From Pseudoalteromonas piratica (GTDB lineage: Bacteria; Pseudomonadota; Gammaproteobacteria; Enterobacterales; Alteromonadaceae): a DNA stretch of 64,000 nucleotides. The DNA lies in NCBI RefSeq assembly GCF_000788395.1, contig NZ_CP009889.1:62001-126000 (forward strand), written 5' to 3'. The stretch's first letter is position 1, and each line of letters starts with the position of its first letter. The position numbers and the translations under genes are program-made. Below, piece by piece: positions 1-8,779 of this stretch. A model generated the notes under the pieces. The model had not been told where the DNA came from. It made no database searches and saw nothing but the letters and a program-made list of their open reading frames with translations.

Positions 1-1161
1 CCCAATGAAGCTATTACTAACCGAGACATAATCTGTGCGCTGATTGCCTTTTGCCATATCCACGAGGTAGGTTTTGCGTCCTTGTCGGACCCCTTCGTGT
101 ACGATCAATAGTGTAAAAAAGAGCATTAAGTAATACACACTGTTACTTTCATTTAGCCAGATAAAAATCGCAGCAAGTCCACAAATCATACTATTTATTA
201 AGGCTGTGAAGGTCATAAGGCGTTTACTGTTTTTATCAGCAAGTTTGCCCCAAATTCGACCACTGATAAAACTCGCTACCCCACCTAGAACAACCAAACT
301 AGCAAGTGAAACAAGGTTAGAAGTTTGATTTGCTTGCGCCTGCAATACGAAATAAGGTGCAGCAAGACCTGAGCTAATCATTAAGCTTCTAACTATCACA
401 AAACGCAAAAACTGCGGATCATCGGTTATCAGCTGCAAATTACGTTTAACAATTGCCTTTGTGTCGGTTTGCTCCTTTTTGCTTTCAGCAAACTCTTTGA
501 TGAAACCAAAGCTAAGTGCACTTAATAAGAAGCAACACGCTCCCAATGACAGTAGTATATCTACTCCGCCAAATTTGCTATCACGAAAATATAAAAAAGC
601 ACCAAGCGCAATACTGACCGCACCCGCCATACTTGCTGCGGTTCCTGACAAAGTACCACGTTTACTCTTATCAATGGTTTTGCCTAGCACATCTTTGTTG
701 GCGATAGATGAAATCGCGCGGAATAAACTAAATAGTACTGTTAAAGAGACAATGGCGATACCAGCACTGCTACCAGTAAAATTAAGCGCAACATACAACA
801 AAGCAAAAACAACCAAACTTTGTAGCAATGCGCCATAAATTAAAAAGTGTTTACGAGTAGTAAAACCACGAATATACGCGCCAAGAATAATTTGCGGCAA
901 CATAGCACCAGATTCGCGTATTGGAACTAAGAGCGAAGTAAGAAAAACAGGCGCACCAGTAGTGGCCATCATCCACGGTAAAACCACTTTTGCACTCGTA
1001 AGTGCATCAGCAATTTTGCTAAACATTGAGGCCATTAAAAGCAGCAGATAATTGCCCCGCTGCACATTGCAGGCGCTATCACTTAGTTCACTGCATTCAA
1101 GGTGTTTATTTGTGTTGAGTCGAGCATGAAGTTTGTCAGTAAGTTTTGAAGTATTAGGCAT
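1..1161 (-). CDS. MFS transporter (3' end cut by window edge)
   Basis: The frame is open from an ATG at 1161 to the left edge, giving 387 residues and no stop. The translation has about ten hydrophobic segments, for example around residues 75-95, 105-130, 175-190 and 200-215. A cytoplasmic loop near residue 155 reads NKDVLGKTIDKSKRGTLSG, and a second near residue 300 reads GRIWGKLADKNSKR; both resemble the conserved loops of major facilitator superfamily permeases. An inner-membrane transporter is therefore well supported, but no substrate can be named. It is a single gene transcribed away from the rest of the window. The C-terminal part lies outside. Confidence 0.8.
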   Translation of the reverse strand, partial: MPNTSKLTDKLHARLNTNKHLECSELSDSACNVQRGNYLLLLMASMFSKIADALTSAKVVLPWMMATTGAPVFLTSLLVPIRESGAMLPQIILGAYIRGFTTRKHFLIYGALLQSLVVFALLYVALNFTGSSAGIAIVSLTVLFSLFRAISSIANKDVLGKTIDKSKRGTLSGTAASMAGAVSIALGAFLYFRDSKFGGVDILLSLGACCFLLSALSFGFIKEFAESKKEQTDTKAIVKRNLQLITDDPQFLRFVIVRSLMISSGLAAPYFVLQAQANQTSNLVSLASLVVLGGVASFISGRIWGKLADKNSKRLMTFTALINSMICGLAAIFIWLNESNSVYYLMLFFTLLIVHEGVRQGRKTYLVDMAKGNQRTDYVSVSNSFIG

Positions 1162-1249
1162 AAATCCTTTTTAAGTAGCACGATTTTTGAATCAGAGACA
1201 AATTACACTACGCTGTATTTACAGTAAGCGATCAGGCGGCAAAATAAGT

Positions 1250-1264
1250 GTAAAGCCCCTTTAC
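1250..1264 (+). other. Candidate parS site 1
   Basis: GTAAAGCCCCTTTAC is a perfect 6-bp inverted repeat around CCC. It touches the stop codon of the VOC gene. It shares its layout with six other sites in this window (7671, 25335, 31604, 33609, 35195, 57209). Assignment as a ParB-binding site is inference. Confidence 0.5.
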
Positions 1265-1680
1265 TACCTATTTGCCATTGGATGATCTGGATTTAGCTGC
1301 AACAGATCCCAACGATTACCATATAAATCTTCAAATACTGCTACGGTACCATATGGCTGCTCTTTCGGTTCACGAATAAAGTGAATACCAATTGCTTTCA
1401 TATGTTCATAGTCACGCCAAAAGTCATCGGTATTTAAAAATAAAAACACCCTACCACCTGCTTGATTACCAATAAATGGCGCTTGCTCTGGTTTAGATGC
1501 TTTAGCAAGTAACAAGGCCACACCATGTGAATTTGGCGGAGCCACGACCACCCAGCGTTTATCTTGCTCAGCCTGATAACTGTCTTCTAACAGCTCAAAT
1601 TTTAATTTATTAACATAAAAATCAATTGCTTCATCATAATCTTTAACGACAAGCGCAACGTGTACAATATTCTGTTTCAT
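1264..1680 (-). CDS. VOC (glyoxalase/bleomycin-resistance fold) family protein
   Basis: This 138-residue protein has the two-module layout of vicinal-oxygen-chelate proteins. It opens with an NIVHVALVVKDYDEAIDFY strand-helix motif, with a candidate metal ligand at His7. It ends with the VFEDLYGNRWDLLQ motif, where Glu117 is the usual second ligand. The length is normal for a single-domain member. Members include dioxygenases, glyoxalases and binding proteins, so the reaction cannot be assigned. It stands alone on the minus strand between the MFS gene and the N-acetyltransferase pair. Confidence 0.85.
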   Translation of the reverse strand: MKQNIVHVALVVKDYDEAIDFYVNKLKFELLEDSYQAEQDKRWVVVAPPNSHGVALLLAKASKPEQAPFIGNQAGGRVFLFLNTDDFWRDYEHMKAIGIHFIREPKEQPYGTVAVFEDLYGNRWDLLQLNPDHPMANR

Positions 1681-1756
1681 AGAAATCCTAAACGATTTTG
1701 AAAACTAATATTCTAGATATTAAATACGCTGACTAACAATTTAATCGTTAAAACAA

Positions 1757-1779
1757 CAAAAGCGGCCTAAGCCGCTTTT
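1757..1779 (-). terminator. Rho-independent terminator after the NAT operon
   Basis: AAAGCGGC and GCCGCTTT arms form a GC-rich hairpin, followed on the minus strand by a T-rich stretch. It lies 31 bp downstream of the N-acetyltransferase stop. Confidence 0.7.
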
Positions 1780-1809
1780 GAAATATTACAACGCTAAAAC
1801 CACATGGTT

Positions 1810-2619
1810 CTATCGCTCTCGATTTATAAATGTGTAAAGTGTTTCAGCATCAGAAAACGCTATATCAAGTAAGCAGTGTTCAACTAATAATGAATGCAAT
1901 TGCTGTACTGACGTAATGGGATAAACTATTTGTTCCTTTTCAGCATCATCAAAAAAAGTGACTTCGCGATTGCGTATCAGCACCCGTTCGTTTTCCATAA
2001 CCCGTGATACCACCAGGTTATTAACAAATGCTGCGCCTGCGAATTGTGAGCTATAAAAGTGGCCTATATTGCAATCCATTTCAGTAAATTCAGCTAAATC
2101 AAAACGGTACAAGGTAATAGGCTGCGTATTTGCAGACGTATACTCAAGCCGATAGTGGTTATTATCCATTTCTATAACCGTATAGCGCCCGTTGATAGTA
2201 TCAATATCGCCATTTTTTAGCGGTACAATAAAGCGTGGGTTCATTGCACCAAACCCGACATCAATGAGGTATTGTTCACCTTCAAACGTTAATAAAGTCA
2301 CTCGGTGTAAACGACCATTATCTTCTTTTCCGTCAAGTAAAACTCGCGCAATTAAGGGTTTTACAGAGAAACCTAAATATTTTAATACCAGATACATCAC
2401 TTTGTTATGTTCAAAACAGTATCCGCCAGTTCTGTTAAAAACTACGCGCTCAAATAAGGCTTCTGCATCAAGTGATAAGTTAGCATTTAAAATCACATTG
2501 CAGCTGCTAAATGGTAAGGTGGCAATATGCTGCGCTTTAATATGGCTGATAAGTGACAGCCCAGTTAGCGTTGTATTGATGTTTAACTGGGTTAAATATT
2601 TTTCGACTAGTTGTTCCAT
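1810..2619 (-). CDS. Arylamine N-acetyltransferase
   Basis: The protein would acetylate aromatic amines or hydrazines with acetyl-CoA through a Cys-His-Asp triad. All three catalytic positions are visible: Cys68 in GGYCFEHN, His105 in GRLHRVTLL and Asp120 in LIDVGFG. The length (269 aa) is typical for bacterial NAT. The ATG at 2619 is chosen over the GTG just before it because AGGAGG lies at the right distance. That ribosome-binding site overlaps the stop of the upstream flavoprotein gene (2630), so the two genes are one operon with probable translational coupling. The physiological substrate is not evident. Confidence 0.9.
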   Translation of the reverse strand: MEQLVEKYLTQLNINTTLTGLSLISHIKAQHIATLPFSSCNVILNANLSLDAEALFERVVFNRTGGYCFEHNKVMYLVLKYLGFSVKPLIARVLLDGKEDNGRLHRVTLLTFEGEQYLIDVGFGAMNPRFIVPLKNGDIDTINGRYTVIEMDNNHYRLEYTSANTQPITLYRFDLAEFTEMDCNIGHFYSSQFAGAAFVNNLVVSRVMENERVLIRNREVTFFDDAEKEQIVYPITSVQQLHSLLVEHCLLDIAFSDAETLYTFINRER

Positions 2620-2629
2620 CACTTACCTC

Positions 2630-3133
2630 CTATTTGTTTAAAGCTTCATTAAATTGCGACAACGCGTTACTTTCAATATTAAATCCTTCTCGGCAATTCG
2701 CATGTAAATGTGCCGAATACTGAATATCAAAATAGTTAAACACTTTTTCAAAAAAGCCATTAAAAATAGGGCATAGCTCATCACTTGCCGAGGTTGCCAG
2801 TACAAATGCCGGCTTATGTGCAAGAGAACGTGCTTTAGGTTTAAGTCTCTTTACATCGGTGAGTTCAGTAATGCGGTCAATCAAAGCTTTTATTGTTGCT
2901 GTTGGTGCGTGCCAATAAACTGGTGAAGCAAAAATAAGCTTATCTGCAGCCAATATTTTCTCAACTAACGGGTAAAAATCATCTGTTGGGTAATTATTTT
3001 GATAGTTGTAAGGGGTAATTGTTAGGGCATCAATATCAATCACCTCTAAACTATGATGTTTTGCAACTTCCTCAATTAATTGCGCGGTATTACCTTGCTT
3101 ATTTGCACTTGAAAATAAAACTAACTTTGTCAT
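2630..3133 (-). CDS. Flavodoxin-like NAD(P)H-dependent FMN reductase family protein
   Basis: This 167-aa flavodoxin-fold protein starts with the phosphate-binding loop FSSANKQGNTAQLI. It carries the second FMN-contact motif FASPVYWHAPTATIKALIDR near residue 90. Such proteins reduce FMN, quinones or azo compounds with NAD(P)H. It is the first gene of a two-gene unit with the N-acetyltransferase, 10 bp apart. This suggests linked reduction and acetylation of aromatic compounds, but that is inference. Confidence 0.85.
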   Translation of the reverse strand: MTKLVLFSSANKQGNTAQLIEEVAKHHSLEVIDIDALTITPYNYQNNYPTDDFYPLVEKILAADKLIFASPVYWHAPTATIKALIDRITELTDVKRLKPKARSLAHKPAFVLATSASDELCPIFNGFFEKVFNYFDIQYSAHLHANCREGFNIESNALSQFNEALNK

Positions 3134-3216
3134 GTTTGGCAGTCCTTTTTAAAATTTCCATGCACTTTAAAAGCTCAACCATGGTTGAGGTAAAGGATTA
3201 TTTTAAAAAAATTTAA

Positions 3217-3243
3217 AGGCACTCTATTTATCTAAGAGTGCCT
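3217..3243 (-). terminator. Terminator after the ABC permease operon
   Basis: AGGCACTCT and AGAGTGCCT form a perfect 9-bp stem. On the minus strand it is followed by a long T-rich run. It lies 22 bp beyond the permease stop. Confidence 0.75.
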
Positions 3244-3265
3244 AATGAACTCTTACAAACACATG

Positions 3266-5746
3266 TTACTCAGCAAGCAGTGAGCGAATTGAGCTATTTA
3301 AGTGCTTTCTACTGACAAAAACACCGATCCCAGTGATAACCATTAAGATACAAATTAACGTGATGCCGAGCCAAGTAAAATTAGGTACATAGTTAAGTGA
3401 AAATTGCGACTTATAAATAAGTTGTCCCGCTAAATAAGTGCCGATAATCGCACCTGCCGCCGTGATAAATGCGGTGACTAACCACTCAATTATGTTTAAC
3501 TGCAAACAGGTTTTTCGGGTAAAGCCAAAGCTTAAAATAATGCTATTTTTCTTCTGCTCTTTTGGCTCAACGGCTTTAATAGAAGCAATAATCACCACCA
3601 AGGCTAAGAGTGCAATCATAACAGCAAAACCTGTAATAACTTGCGTTACCATTACCAGCGTTTTATCAAAACGTGCGGTAATTTCTTTTAAACTCACCAT
3701 GCGTAACGTAGGAAACTGCTGCCACAGCGGGGCAAGTAACTGCCATTGGTTTTCAGCAAGTTCAATGCTGGCCATAGTGTAATGCGGGGCATCAATAAAC
3801 TGGGTTGCCAAAGGTGGCATTTGTACCCAAAAGGTAATAGAGCCTGCTCCTGGTTTAAATGCATGACTTGCTGTGATCGTAAAGGGATACGCTTGCTGAT
3901 TAATATAAAATGTCAGTGTATCACCAAGCTTAAGCCCTAAATCTGTCATCACTTCTTGCTCAATGGATACTTGTTGCCAGTTCTTCGTATTAGCTTGCCA
4001 CCATTCGCCACTTTCTAAGTGATTATTACTAGGTATTGCTTCACTCCAGTGAAGGCGAATAGCACGGCTAAACGTTGCTAAACTATCACTGGGTTTATCG
4101 GTAAATTCATCGAGCGATAATCCATTTATATGGGTGAGTTTTGCATTTAGATAGGGCTTAACTTGGCGTACTTTAATGCCTTCTTTAGCTGCCCAGCCTT
4201 CAATAAAACTCATTTGCTTGTTACTGGCCTGTGAGATAAATACATTGCCGTCGTGCTGGCGTTGATACATCGACATTGTTTGACCAAGGTCGCGTAATAA
4301 CATCAGGGTAAAGAGTAATAAAAATGCACACAGGCCAACGCCTAATATTTGGGTACTTTTACTTACCAGGCGTTGTTTCATCATAAATAACGAAAAGGGT
4401 ATTAAGCCCGAAAACTGAGAGGTGGCTTTTTCACCCAAAGTTAAACCTGACCAACTCATTAATAACATTATACAAACGGTAGAAAGCACTGCTATTAGCA
4501 TCATGGTGGTCAGTAATACATTATCCGAATAGATATAAGCCACACTAAACAGTACTAAAGCACTTGCTACTTTACTGAGCCCTGTATTTACGTCATTACT
4601 ATGTCCTATAAACTGCTCTGCCACACTATTTTTAAACAGTGCAAACCACACGGGCGCTTGAAATATAGCAAAGATAATCATCACAGCAGACGCTGATTTA
4701 AATGCTGGTAGAAATTGCCACTGCCAAGTTAAGTTACTGAATGTGTCATTTAAAAACTGAACTAAACAATAATGACCAACCATCGCCAATATCATCACAA
4801 CAGGCAATAATACACCAACACCTATACACCATTTAAACAGCGAAATCTGAATACAGCTTGCTTTACTTGCGCCTAAACTCATACAAAGCGCACTAAAGTA
4901 ACGCTCTTTTCGGGTTTGCACTTGCGCTAACTGTTCTATCGCGATTGCCGCCATAAAAAATAAGATAATCGAGGCAAGGCCCATAAAATTTTCAGTACGT
5001 TGCCAAAAACGTGCCAGCGGATGCTTGCCTTGTTTGTGAAAGATCTGAGCCGCGGGTAAGTGTGTTTTATGCCATGTCATTAAAGCATTGCGTTGCTGGG
5101 TATTCGCAGCGATTAAATAGCGATACTGTACTAAGTCATCAGCAAAATTAAGCGCGGTTAAATCGTGTTGATTTATCATCGCTCGCATTGCAACAGAATG
5201 ACCTTCCATTAATCGATCAGGTTCGTGAAGCAACACACGCTCGACCCTAAAAGTATGACTGCCAATTGTCAGCAATTCACCTGGTGAAATCGTCAGACTG
5301 GCAAGCAAACGCGCATCAAGCCAAATAGTGCCCGGCTCTGGGCCATTTTCGCTAACTTCACCCTCTGTTTGTAATGATGGTGAGCTGATAAGCTCACCTT
5401 GCAGTGGATAATCATTGCCAACCGCTTTTAGTTGAGCTTGTTGATAATGACCATTGTGGGTAAGCGTGGTTGTAATTTGTTGCGTGACGACAACATTTTC
5501 TGAAAGTGTATTGATGTCACTAAACTGATCGTGATTGAGCGCTTGTTTTTGTGTTATCACTACATCAGCGCCTAATAAGCCATTTAGATTTTGTTCTAAA
5601 TAGTTTTGAATGCTATTACTTGTCAGCGTTAAGGTAATAATAAACAACAACAATAAACTGTAGACCCAACGCAATAAACGCTGGTGGTTACTCTTGTAGT
5701 CTTGCCAATAAAATTGCCAAGCCAATTTTAAGTTTGTTAGTAACAT
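3266..5746 (-). CDS. FtsX-like ABC transporter permease
   Basis: A large permease of about 826 aa from the chosen start. It begins with a membrane anchor (LLLLFIITLTL), a long periplasmic domain of about 220 residues, then three helices, further helices mid-protein, a second periplasmic domain and three C-terminal helices. This is the duplicated FtsX/MacB-like layout of YbbP-type permeases. The reading frame extends 45 codons upstream, but the ATG at 5746 is preferred: GGAGG precedes it and it overlaps the ATPase stop by 10 bp, so the two are translationally coupled. Such systems usually extrude lipids, peptides or lipoproteins; the substrate here is unknown. Confidence 0.85.
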   Translation of the reverse strand: MLLTNLKLAWQFYWQDYKSNHQRLLRWVYSLLLLFIITLTLTSNSIQNYLEQNLNGLLGADVVITQKQALNHDQFSDINTLSENVVVTQQITTTLTHNGHYQQAQLKAVGNDYPLQGELISSPSLQTEGEVSENGPEPGTIWLDARLLASLTISPGELLTIGSHTFRVERVLLHEPDRLMEGHSVAMRAMINQHDLTALNFADDLVQYRYLIAANTQQRNALMTWHKTHLPAAQIFHKQGKHPLARFWQRTENFMGLASIILFFMAAIAIEQLAQVQTRKERYFSALCMSLGASKASCIQISLFKWCIGVGVLLPVVMILAMVGHYCLVQFLNDTFSNLTWQWQFLPAFKSASAVMIIFAIFQAPVWFALFKNSVAEQFIGHSNDVNTGLSKVASALVLFSVAYIYSDNVLLTTMMLIAVLSTVCIMLLMSWSGLTLGEKATSQFSGLIPFSLFMMKQRLVSKSTQILGVGLCAFLLLFTLMLLRDLGQTMSMYQRQHDGNVFISQASNKQMSFIEGWAAKEGIKVRQVKPYLNAKLTHINGLSLDEFTDKPSDSLATFSRAIRLHWSEAIPSNNHLESGEWWQANTKNWQQVSIEQEVMTDLGLKLGDTLTFYINQQAYPFTITASHAFKPGAGSITFWVQMPPLATQFIDAPHYTMASIELAENQWQLLAPLWQQFPTLRMVSLKEITARFDKTLVMVTQVITGFAVMIALLALVVIIASIKAVEPKEQKKNSIILSFGFTRKTCLQLNIIEWLVTAFITAAGAIIGTYLAGQLIYKSQFSLNYVPNFTWLGITLICILMVITGIGVFVSRKHLNSSIRSLLAE

Positions 5747-6438
5747 GCCACAGCCTCCTGCTGTTCTAAAGAGACTTTCGATAATGTGCCGTTTGCTAAA
5801 TGATACACATGCTCTGCATACCCTGCTAACTCGAGACTGTGGGTTACTATTATTAAGCTTGCATTGTTTTCTTTGCAGCAATTAACTAGGTGTGTCGCAA
5901 CCTCTTGTGCGCTTTTAGGATCTAAGTTGCCCGTTGGTTCATCGGCAAAAATAAATTTTGGTTCAAATACTAATGCTCGCGCAATTGCAACACGTTGTTG
6001 TTCACCACCACTTAACTGACTGGGTTTGTGATCTTTGCGATGACTTAACCCAACTTTTTCAAGCCAATGGGCAGCTTTTCTCATTGCTTGTTTATCGCCT
6101 CGTAACTTTAATGGCAAAGCAACATTGTTAAGTGCGGTGAGCTCGGGCAGTAAATGAAATTGCTGAAAGATAAACCCCACCTGCTCTCTGATGGCATCTA
6201 ATGAGATGCGCTTATCATTCTCAACATACTTCACAGCACCACTAGAGGGGATTTCGAGTCCAGATGCCAACATCAACAAGCTTGACTTACCAGCTCCAGA
6301 GGGACCTGTGATAGCGTAAGATCTTCCTTGTTGAATCGTCATATTTAACGATTCAAAAAGCGTGATTTTTTCATCATTTGTTTTAAATGACTGACTTAAA
6401 TTTTTTAGCTCAATGTAGTTATTCATAATTTGGCTCAC
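5737..6438 (-). CDS. ABC transporter ATP-binding protein (LolD/YbbA type)
   Basis: The protein has 233 aa with every motif of an ABC ATPase: Walker [10 protein letters not shown] at 45-53, Q-loop FQQFHLLPE near 91-99, signature LSGGEQQR at 142-149, Walker B FIFADE at 162-167, and the switch His in VTHS. It belongs to the group that pairs with FtsX-like permeases, and that permease follows in an overlapping frame. An internal ATG at codon 5 is a possible alternative start. The gene is divergent from an exported protein gene across a region with paired operators (6475-6531). Confidence 0.92.
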   Translation of the reverse strand: MSQIMNNYIELKNLSQSFKTNDEKITLFESLNMTIQQGRSYAITGPSGAGKSSLLMLASGLEIPSSGAVKYVENDKRISLDAIREQVGFIFQQFHLLPELTALNNVALPLKLRGDKQAMRKAAHWLEKVGLSHRKDHKPSQLSGGEQQRVAIARALVFEPKFIFADEPTGNLDPKSAQEVATHLVNCCKENNASLIIVTHSLELAGYAEHVYHLANGTLSKVSLEQQEAVACY

Positions 6439-6474
6439 AAAAATAGAATGTGAGACCAGCTTAAAGGGGCAGAT

Positions 6475-6490
6475 GTGAAATAGATGTGAA
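6475..6490 (+). promoter_or_regulatory. Tandem GTGAA operator, left copy
   Basis: Two GTGAA pentamers start exactly 11 bp apart (6475 and 6486). This one-helical-turn direct repeat is typical of OmpR/PhoB-class response-regulator sites. It lies 37 bp upstream of the ABC operon start. An inverted copy lies at 6516-6531. Confidence 0.55.
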
Positions 6491-6515
6491 GACGATTTAA
6501 AACATAAAAATCCTC

Positions 6516-6531
6516 TTCACAAAGCTTTCAC
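6516..6531 (-). promoter_or_regulatory. Tandem GTGAA operator, right copy (inverted)
   Basis: Two TTCAC pentamers start 11 bp apart (6516 and 6527). They are the reverse complement of the left operator and also share its flanking GAAGA-N-GATT. The site faces the exported-protein gene at 6581. Confidence 0.55.
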
Positions 6532-6580
6532 ATGGTGTTTGCTAGCGTATCTGTAAAATCACAAAACTTTGAGACTTGTT

Positions 6581-7282
6581 ATGTTTAGAAAACTACTAAT
6601 TGCGGTTATTACCTTATCCACTATAAAAGTAAATGCCACGGCACATTCAACAACCGAACGCACTAATTACCAAGTATTAATAAATGACGCGATTACCCAA
6701 TTTGAACAAACACCGAGAGAACAGTGGTCATATCAAGTAGCGCGCTATGAAAATGAAGAAGGCGATATCACCACCAGCCTCGAGCAATTTAATGCCAATA
6801 GCAAAACATGGCATTTGCTGAAAACCAATGAAAAAATACCGAGCGAAGCACAGCAAAAAGCGTTTTTACAAAAGAAAGAAAAGCAAAAAGAAGGCGTTAA
6901 TATCTCAATACAATTACGCGAATTAATCAACCAAGAGTCGCTTAGTTTTCAAAATGAAGATAACGATTATCTTTATTTAAATTTTGATGTGAATTTAAAA
7001 AAGTTAGGTAAAAAAGCAAGTAACCAACTCGTCGGGAAGCTTTCATATAATAAAGGAAGCAAATACATAGAGTTAATTGAAATTGCAAATACAGCCACAT
7101 TCTCACCGATGTTTAGCGCCAAAATTACCGACTTCAATATTCAACTGGCATTTATTAAACGCGACATAAGCATTTTGCCTAAGCACAACACAATGACGAT
7201 GAAAGGCACATTTGCCTTTTTTACCAAAATAGACGAACGTTCAAAAGACACTTTTTCTCATTATCAGCAATTACACCCTTAA
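6581..7282 (+). CDS. Exported protein of unknown function
   Basis: This is a 233-aa product from the ATG at 6581; a TTG four codons earlier is possible but less likely. The first 20 residues (KLLIAVITLSTIKVNATA) form a signal peptide, so the mature protein is periplasmic or surface exposed. The rest is hydrophilic, with a lysine-rich stretch near residues 90-105, and no motif I recognise. Its promoter region is shared with the divergent ABC transporter and both sides carry the same operator. Co-regulation, perhaps in envelope stress, is likely but unproven. Confidence 0.7.
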   Translation: MFRKLLIAVITLSTIKVNATAHSTTERTNYQVLINDAITQFEQTPREQWSYQVARYENEEGDITTSLEQFNANSKTWHLLKTNEKIPSEAQQKAFLQKKEKQKEGVNISIQLRELINQESLSFQNEDNDYLYLNFDVNLKKLGKKASNQLVGKLSYNKGSKYIELIEIANTATFSPMFSAKITDFNIQLAFIKRDISILPKHNTMTMKGTFAFFTKIDERSKDTFSHYQQLHP

Positions 7283-7285
7283 TCT

Positions 7286-8251
7286 TTAGCGCAACGACTG
7301 CTGATGTCTAAGTGGCGTAATACCACGCCACTTTTTAAAGGCATGAGTAAATGAAGATTGTTCTTGAAAGCCTAACTCAAGCGCTGTTTCAGCAATACTA
7401 TATTGAGTTAGTAAAAAATCGACTCGCGACTGACGCTCTAAGGTTAATAACTCTATAAATGAGGTGCCTTGTTGCTTCAATTTACGCTGAAGTGTTCTTG
7501 GACTAATAAAAAGTGCCGCCGCGATCCGAGTTTGATCACATTGGCGTAAACTCGCTTTCGCTTTTAGCAACAAGGTTACTTGCTCTTTAATATTGCTGTG
7601 CGCATTGCGTGCTTGTAGCTCGCTCTCTGTTACTTCAATTAATGCCCTAAACATCGCTTTATTTTCGCTTGTAAAGGGGATTGACAGTAACGCTTTTGAA
7701 AAAATAATACTGTTCGTTGTTGCGCGGATGATCACGTTACAGCGAAACCAATCACGCAGGATCGTTAACTCATCAGGCGTTAGATCAAATGCAAAAGTGA
7801 TTTCGTCAGGTTTATATGTTTCACCTAAAATTTTTCGCACCGTTGCAATCCATGCCGTAGTATTTCTCAGCACCATTTGTTTACTGTTGGTGCTTTTGGG
7901 AACCCAATCAAGCTTTACTTGATTTTCTAGAGGGTGAACATGTGTTTCGCCAATATCGGCCACCAGTGAGTCAAAGCGGATCAGAGCATCAATCGCTTGT
8001 GAGAGGTTTTCACAACTTTCAACAAGATACCCGAGTACCCCATAATCTTTTGCCTGAATACGCTTGCCTAACTCAAAACCAAATAAGCTTAGCGCACTCA
8101 ACTCAGCACCTAAATTAAGTAAGTTAATGTAGTCTTCCATTGCTATACGCCCGGCATTTTCAACATAACTGGCTGCTGGTGGCGTAGTAATGTCGAGCTC
8201 ATTTAGATAACTCGAAACACTTTGTAAATATGCAATCGAAACTGAGGCCAT
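7286..8251 (-). CDS. AraC family transcriptional regulator
   Basis: About 321 aa from the ATG at 8251; the frame continues seven codons to a TTG. The N-terminal 190 residues resemble the arabinose-binding-type regulatory domain of OruR/ArgR-like AraC proteins, including the LGAELSALSLFGFELGKRI and YGVLGYLVESC motifs. The C-terminal 90 residues carry the double helix-turn-helix: RIAAALFISPRTLQRKLKQQG, then the second helix pair ending AFKKWRGITPLRHQQ. It is convergent with the upstream gene, with stops almost touching, and divergent from the SRPBCC/hydroxylase pair, which it may control. The inducer is unknown. Confidence 0.88.
   Translation of the reverse strand: MASVSIAYLQSVSSYLNELDITTPPAASYVENAGRIAMEDYINLLNLGAELSALSLFGFELGKRIQAKDYGVLGYLVESCENLSQAIDALIRFDSLVADIGETHVHPLENQVKLDWVPKSTNSKQMVLRNTTAWIATVRKILGETYKPDEITFAFDLTPDELTILRDWFRCNVIIRATTNSIIFSKALLSIPFTSENKAMFRALIEVTESELQARNAHSNIKEQVTLLLKAKASLRQCDQTRIAAALFISPRTLQRKLKQQGTSFIELLTLERQSRVDFLLTQYSIAETALELGFQEQSSFTHAFKKWRGITPLRHQQSLR
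7671..7685 (-). other. Candidate parS site 2
   Basis: GTCAATCCCCTTTAC on the minus strand fits GTMAAN-CCC-NTTKAC. It lies inside the AraC coding region, which argues against a transcription operator. Confidence 0.45.
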
Positions 8252-8350
8252 ATCATTGTCGCAAAATAACAAAAATCATGTCGTATTACCGCAAGATAAA
8301 GATGCAAAGTCAAATTAAGCTGCTAAAAGTCGTAAATAAACAGCAATGTT

Positions 8351-8779
8351 ATGATTTCAGTTAATTATCAAAAAACAATAAAGGCAACGCCAGATCAAAT
8401 TTTTACTAAGTTGATTGATCATCCCAATTTAGATCAATTGTTTAATGCCAAGTTTGAAGTGGTGAAAGAGCAAAACCTTAATGAACCTAAAGGTGGTAAA
8501 GGCTGTATCAGGCAAGTATCTATTCTTGGCGTGTCGTTTTTGGAAGAAATTGTTACCGCAAACAATCACGAAATTCGCTATCGCGTATTAAATAATTTTC
8601 CGGTAAAGAATCATTTAGGGGTTATATCTTTTCTGGCCCAAAATGACGCCACAACAGTCAATTATACTATTGAATGCCAATCCCCTTGGTATTTACCGCG
8701 TTTTCTCTTACGCAAATTACTTTCTAACGACATTCGCAATTGCTTAAATAAATTAGGAGCTATGTATGATCCCCGTTGA
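8351..8779 (+). CDS. SRPBCC family protein
   Basis: A 142-aa protein with the polyketide-cyclase/START-like pattern. An N-terminal strand-helix (YQKTIKATPDQIFTKLIDHPN) is followed by alternating beta strands and a long C-terminal helix (FLLRKLLSNDIRNCLNKLGAMY). Family members bind hydrophobic ligands in a deep pocket. Its last codons overlap the start of the sterol-desaturase-family gene by 14 bp, so it may present or sense the lipid that the hydroxylase modifies; this is inference. Confidence 0.8.
   Translation: MISVNYQKTIKATPDQIFTKLIDHPNLDQLFNAKFEVVKEQNLNEPKGGKGCIRQVSILGVSFLEEIVTANNHEIRYRVLNNFPVKNHLGVISFLAQNDATTVNYTIECQSPWYLPRFLLRKLLSNDIRNCLNKLGAMYDPR

Noticed and set aside
461..838. Open frame on the plus strand over the first gene
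   Set aside because: It is antisense to the MFS transporter, whose minus-strand frame is open for 387 codons with clear membrane helices.
3438..3940. Plus-strand frames over the permease
   Set aside because: They are antisense to the well-supported ABC permease gene.
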